A stretch of DNA of 9,114 bases, from contig CALBNP010000005.1 in NCBI GenBank assembly GCA_937896505.1, positions 1 through 9,114 of the forward strand. Direction: 5' to 3'. Below the pieces are notes generated by a model. It was not told the origin of the DNA, did not search any database, and worked only from the letters and a program-made list of their open reading frames with translations. Source of the stretch: an uncultured Bacteroidales bacterium. GTDB taxonomy: Bacteria > Bacteroidota > Bacteroidia > Bacteroidales > F082. A program made the translations under genes and the position numbers. Shown piece by piece: positions 6,465 to 9,114 of this stretch (position 1 is the stretch's first letter; every line of letters begins with the position of its first letter).

Positions 6465-7169
6465 ATGAAAAAGATAGCAACAATCATAATTCTCCTTTTG
6501 GGATTTGCCATCTCATACGGTCAGGAGGTTGATTCCGCAACCGACAGCATTCCGACAGACTCGACATACAATGTTGCAACTGACTTTAATCACATTATCT
6601 ATTCTATGGTAAGTGACACAGCTTCAGATTTTTATTACCCAAAACTGGATAATAAAATCAAGAACAACAAGTCGGAACTCACAGTAGAGGATTGTTACTA
6701 TTTATATTACGGACGACTATTCAAGAACACTCACAAAGGGCTTCCTTTTCTCGCTTCAAACGAAAGAATGGATTTTGACAAAGCAGTGGCAAAAGGCAAT
6801 AAAAAGAAAATCATCAATCTTGGCGTTCAACTTCTGGAAAGCAATCCTGTAGATTTGACCGTTTTACTTCACACATGTAAATGCATGCAAGAGAACAACG
6901 ACGAGAGACATGAAGAATACTCAGCCATATTCACAAAACTGCTTGATGCCATTTTCTCCGAAGGAACAGGGCAAAGTCAGGAAAACGCAATCAAAGTCAT
7001 CGACCATGAAGACGAGTACATCCTTAAAGGTGTACTTGGTTTTATAGGAGGGACCGAAGGGCTTGGTTTTGACGGAGGAAAAGTTTTTTGCGTTTGGACG
7101 AAAGGAGAAAACAAAATCTATTTCGAAGAACTATTTTTCGAAGACATTGAAGGATTAAAACTAAACTAA
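6465..7169 (+). CDS. Exported DUF4919-like protein of unknown function
   Basis: This 234-residue protein has a clear signal peptide (KK, then a hydrophobic core at residues 5-16, and a likely cut near SYG/QE at 19-20). There is no lipobox Cys, so it is predicted to be periplasmic or secreted. The mature part carries features I associate with DUF4919 proteins of Bacteroidota: DFYYPKL (55-61), an aromatic DCYYLYYGRLF stretch (76-86), NPVDLTVLLH (127-136), GTGQSQENAIKVI (167-179) and DEYIL (183-187). The middle looks helical, as in TPR-like scaffolds. No catalytic motif is recognised. Base composition differs from its neighbours: one hand-counted line (6781-6840) has 22/60 G+C, against 31/60 in purB (6001-6060). 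It starts 10 bases after purB and ends 5 bases before the ABC exporter, so it is probably co-transcribed. The family call is from memory of motif style, not a search. Confidence 0.75.
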   Translation: MKKIATIIILLLGFAISYGQEVDSATDSIPTDSTYNVATDFNHIIYSMVSDTASDFYYPKLDNKIKNNKSELTVEDCYYLYYGRLFKNTHKGLPFLASNERMDFDKAVAKGNKKKIINLGVQLLESNPVDLTVLLHTCKCMQENNDERHEEYSAIFTKLLDAIFSEGTGQSQENAIKVIDHEDEYILKGVLGFIGGTEGLGFDGGKVFCVWTKGENKIYFEELFFEDIEGLKLN

Positions 7170-7174
7170 TCGCC

Positions 7175-9007
7175 ATGCCAAAGAAATCCAACTTCAGCAG
7201 GATACTTACCTACGTCCGCCCCTATTGGCTTGACGTAGTGTTAAATCTCGTCTTCAATCTAGTGACGATTTTCTTCTCACTTTTTTCCTTTGCATTAGTC
7301 GTTCCGTTTCTCAACCTTCTGTTCCAGACCGATGCCATCGAGGCCGTTGCCAAGCCCGAATTTTCGCTCACATCCGACTATCTGTTAGATTACTTGAACT
7401 ACTTCATGAGCAACCTCATCATTGAACGAGGTCACACTTACGCATTGGTTTTCATCTGTTTAGTCCTTCTAGTTGCATTTTTCTTCCGCAACTTCGGGCG
7501 TTTCTTTGCCTGCTTCTTCATGGCCAACGTGCGTGTTGGCGCAGTTCACGATTTGCGTCGCGATGTCTATAACAAGATTCTCATCCTTCCGCTGTCGTTC
7601 TACAGCAAGCAGAAAAAAGGCGACGTCATGGCACGCATCACCACTGATGTTCAGGAAGTTGAAGTGAGCATCTTGAATTACCTTGAGATGCTCATCAAAG
7701 ACCCGCTTACCATCATTTTCTACTTCGCCTTCATGGTCAGCCTCAGCCCAAAACTCACACTCTTTGTGTTAGTTATCCTACCCATTGCGGGATTGCTTAT
7801 CGGCAAGGTCGGCAAGATGCTGAAAAAGGAATCGAAAGAAGGACAAACCAAACTGGCTGGCATCATCTCCACCGTTGAAGAGACCATTTCAGGACTTCGT
7901 ATCATCAAGGCTTTCAACGCCATACGTTATTCTGGAGAAAAGTTTGAAGAACAAAATTCAGACTACACCAAGGTGCTTCGGGGTATTCACCGCAAGCGTG
8001 ACATGAGTTCACCCATGAGCGAATTCCTCTCCGCTATTGTCGTCATCATCGTGTTGTGGTTTGGCGGTCGTCTCATCCTTGCTGGTGGCAGCAACATCAC
8101 CGCTGCTGACTTTGTGAGCTATGTCGTTGTCTTCTCGCAAATCATCTCCCCTGCCAAATCGTTCTCCAACGGATACTATAATGTCCAGAAAGGCATCGCC
8201 TCAGCCGAAAGAATCTTTGAAATACTTGATGCAGAAGAAGTCATCACAGAAAAGGACAACGCATTGCCAATCAAACAATTCAACGATTGTATTGAATACA
8301 AGAACGTAGTTTTCCGTTACGGCAAAGACGACGTGCTGAAAGGCATCAACCTAAAAATAGAAAAAGGAAAACTGATAGCTCTTGTTGGCGAGAGCGGAGG
8401 CGGAAAATCTACCTTAGCCGACCTTTTGCCCAGATTCTATGACGTTTGCGAAGGCAGCATCACCCTCGATGGGCACGACCTCCGCGACTATCGCATCGAC
8501 AACCTCCGCGGTCTGACGGGCATTGTGACACAAGAAAGCATCCTATTCAACGACACTGTTTTCAACAACATCGCCTTCGGCATGGACAACGTTTCGCGCG
8601 AAGCCGTGATAGAAGCCGCCAAGATTGCCAATGCTCACGAGTTCATCACGAAATTGGAGAAAGGCTACGACACCATCATCGGCGACCGCGGCATGAACCT
8701 TTCGGGCGGCCAACGCCAACGCCTTAGCATCGCCCGCGCCGTGCTGAAGAACCCTCCTATCCTAATTTTGGACGAAGCTACATCATCGTTAGACACTGAA
8801 TCAGAGCGACTTGTGCAAGACGCACTTTCGAAAGTCATGGAGCAACGTACCTCTATCGTTATTGCCCACCGTCTTTCGACTATTCAATATGCCGACGAAA
8901 TCATCGTCCTGCAAAAAGGACAAATCATCGAGCGAGGCAAGCACGACGAACTCATCGCCAAGAGTGGCATTTACAAAAAACTCACTGATTTACAGTCATT
9001 CGGATAA
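7175..9007 (+). CDS. MsbA-type ABC exporter (fused permease and ATPase half-transporter)
   Basis: This 610-residue half-transporter should act as a homodimer in the inner membrane. The N-terminal transmembrane domain has hydrophobic segments near 20-50, 88-116, 170-190, 193-210, 283-303 and 309-325, with a long first extracytoplasmic loop (about 51-85). The nucleotide-binding domain is complete: Walker A GESGGGKST (405-413), Q-loop Gln453 in VTQES, signature LSGGQRQR (509-516), Walker B ILILDEATSSLD (529-540) with Glu534, and switch His565 in AHRLSTI. The order and length match MsbA/ABCB-like exporters, which move lipid A, lipids, peptides or drugs. The neighbours do not fix the substrate, so I give no symbol. 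It lies 5 bases after the DUF4919-like gene and ends at a hairpin terminator starting 3 bases after its stop. Confidence 0.95.
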   Translation: MPKKSNFSRILTYVRPYWLDVVLNLVFNLVTIFFSLFSFALVVPFLNLLFQTDAIEAVAKPEFSLTSDYLLDYLNYFMSNLIIERGHTYALVFICLVLLVAFFFRNFGRFFACFFMANVRVGAVHDLRRDVYNKILILPLSFYSKQKKGDVMARITTDVQEVEVSILNYLEMLIKDPLTIIFYFAFMVSLSPKLTLFVLVILPIAGLLIGKVGKMLKKESKEGQTKLAGIISTVEETISGLRIIKAFNAIRYSGEKFEEQNSDYTKVLRGIHRKRDMSSPMSEFLSAIVVIIVLWFGGRLILAGGSNITAADFVSYVVVFSQIISPAKSFSNGYYNVQKGIASAERIFEILDAEEVITEKDNALPIKQFNDCIEYKNVVFRYGKDDVLKGINLKIEKGKLIALVGESGGGKSTLADLLPRFYDVCEGSITLDGHDLRDYRIDNLRGLTGIVTQESILFNDTVFNNIAFGMDNVSREAVIEAAKIANAHEFITKLEKGYDTIIGDRGMNLSGGQRQRLSIARAVLKNPPILILDEATSSLDTESERLVQDALSKVMEQRTSIVIAHRLSTIQYADEIIVLQKGQIIERGKHDELIAKSGIYKKLTDLQSFG

Positions 9008-9010
9008 GAA

Positions 9011-9043
9011 GAAAGCGGAATGCCACAACAGCATTCCGCTTTC
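9011..9043 (+). terminator. Hairpin terminator after the ABC exporter gene
   Basis: GAAAGCGGAATGC (9011-9023) and GCATTCCGCTTTC (9031-9043) form a perfect 13-bp stem with the 7-base loop CACAACA, just after the stop codon. The downstream tract (ATCATTTC) is only weakly T-rich, but the AAAG/CTTT base of the stem gives a Bacteroidota-style terminator. It may work in both directions. The remaining 71 bases to the window end hold no recognisable gene or good TAnnTTTG box. Confidence 0.75.
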
Positions 9044-9114
9044 ATCATTTCAAAAATCCACTAGTATTTTGTAACACTTAAAAGTTCAATATAGGGTAGA
9101 GATGTTTCAGTTTG

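Noticed and set aside
9044..9114. Promoter of a following gene
   Set aside because: TATTTTG at 9065-9071 is one base short of TAnnTTTG and no partner -33 box fits. The window ends before any start codon can be judged.
1..9114. Defence, mobile-element or secondary-metabolite system
   Set aside because: Every long coding frame is explained by metabolic, envelope or transport genes. No transposase, integrase, nuclease, toxin or biosynthetic cluster enzyme is seen.

Overview
The window reads as chromosomal DNA from a member of the order Bacteroidales (Bacteroides/Prevotella-like). Several things point there. The aldolase is the 334-residue class II form typical of Bacteroides. A DUF4919-type exported protein is present, a family seen mainly in Bacteroidota. 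A lipoprotein S41 peptidase homologue follows an outer-membrane barrel gene. Ribosome-binding sites are A-rich rather than Shine-Dalgarno, and a TAnnTTTG promoter element precedes the aldolase. All seven protein genes lie on the plus strand. No rRNA, tRNA, insertion sequence, CRISPR array or phage gene is visible.

Layout. (1) Bases 1-1692 hold the 3' end of an outer-membrane beta-barrel gene and, 31 bases later, a lipoprotein related to S41 (C-terminal processing/tricorn-type) peptidases. A strong hairpin terminator at about 1762-1809 closes this unit. (2) Bases 1810-2092 are non-coding and hold an unusual array: five degenerate TTTYGTCMC units about 21 bases apart, with A/T tracts about every 10-12 bases. 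It leads into a long-chain acyl-CoA synthetase gene (2093-3877), which has its own GNRA-loop terminator (3904-3936). (3) A good TAnnTTTG box (3981-3988) drives class II fructose-bisphosphate aldolase (4011-5015). (4) A 98-base gap contains nested and mutually exclusive helices. It is followed by purB (adenylosuccinate lyase), a low-GC exported DUF4919-like protein and an MsbA-type ABC exporter, spaced 10 and 5 bases apart. A 13-bp perfect hairpin (9011-9043) ends this unit.

Functionally this is mostly core metabolism: fatty-acid activation, glycolysis/gluconeogenesis, purine synthesis and envelope lipid or compound export. I see no clear new multi-gene system. The points most worth a second look are the phased array before the acyl-CoA synthetase, the alternative RNA helices between fba and purB (which overlap a 30-codon reading frame ending in an ATGA overlap with purB), and the S41 lipoprotein that keeps the catalytic serine but lacks the CTP-type lysine.
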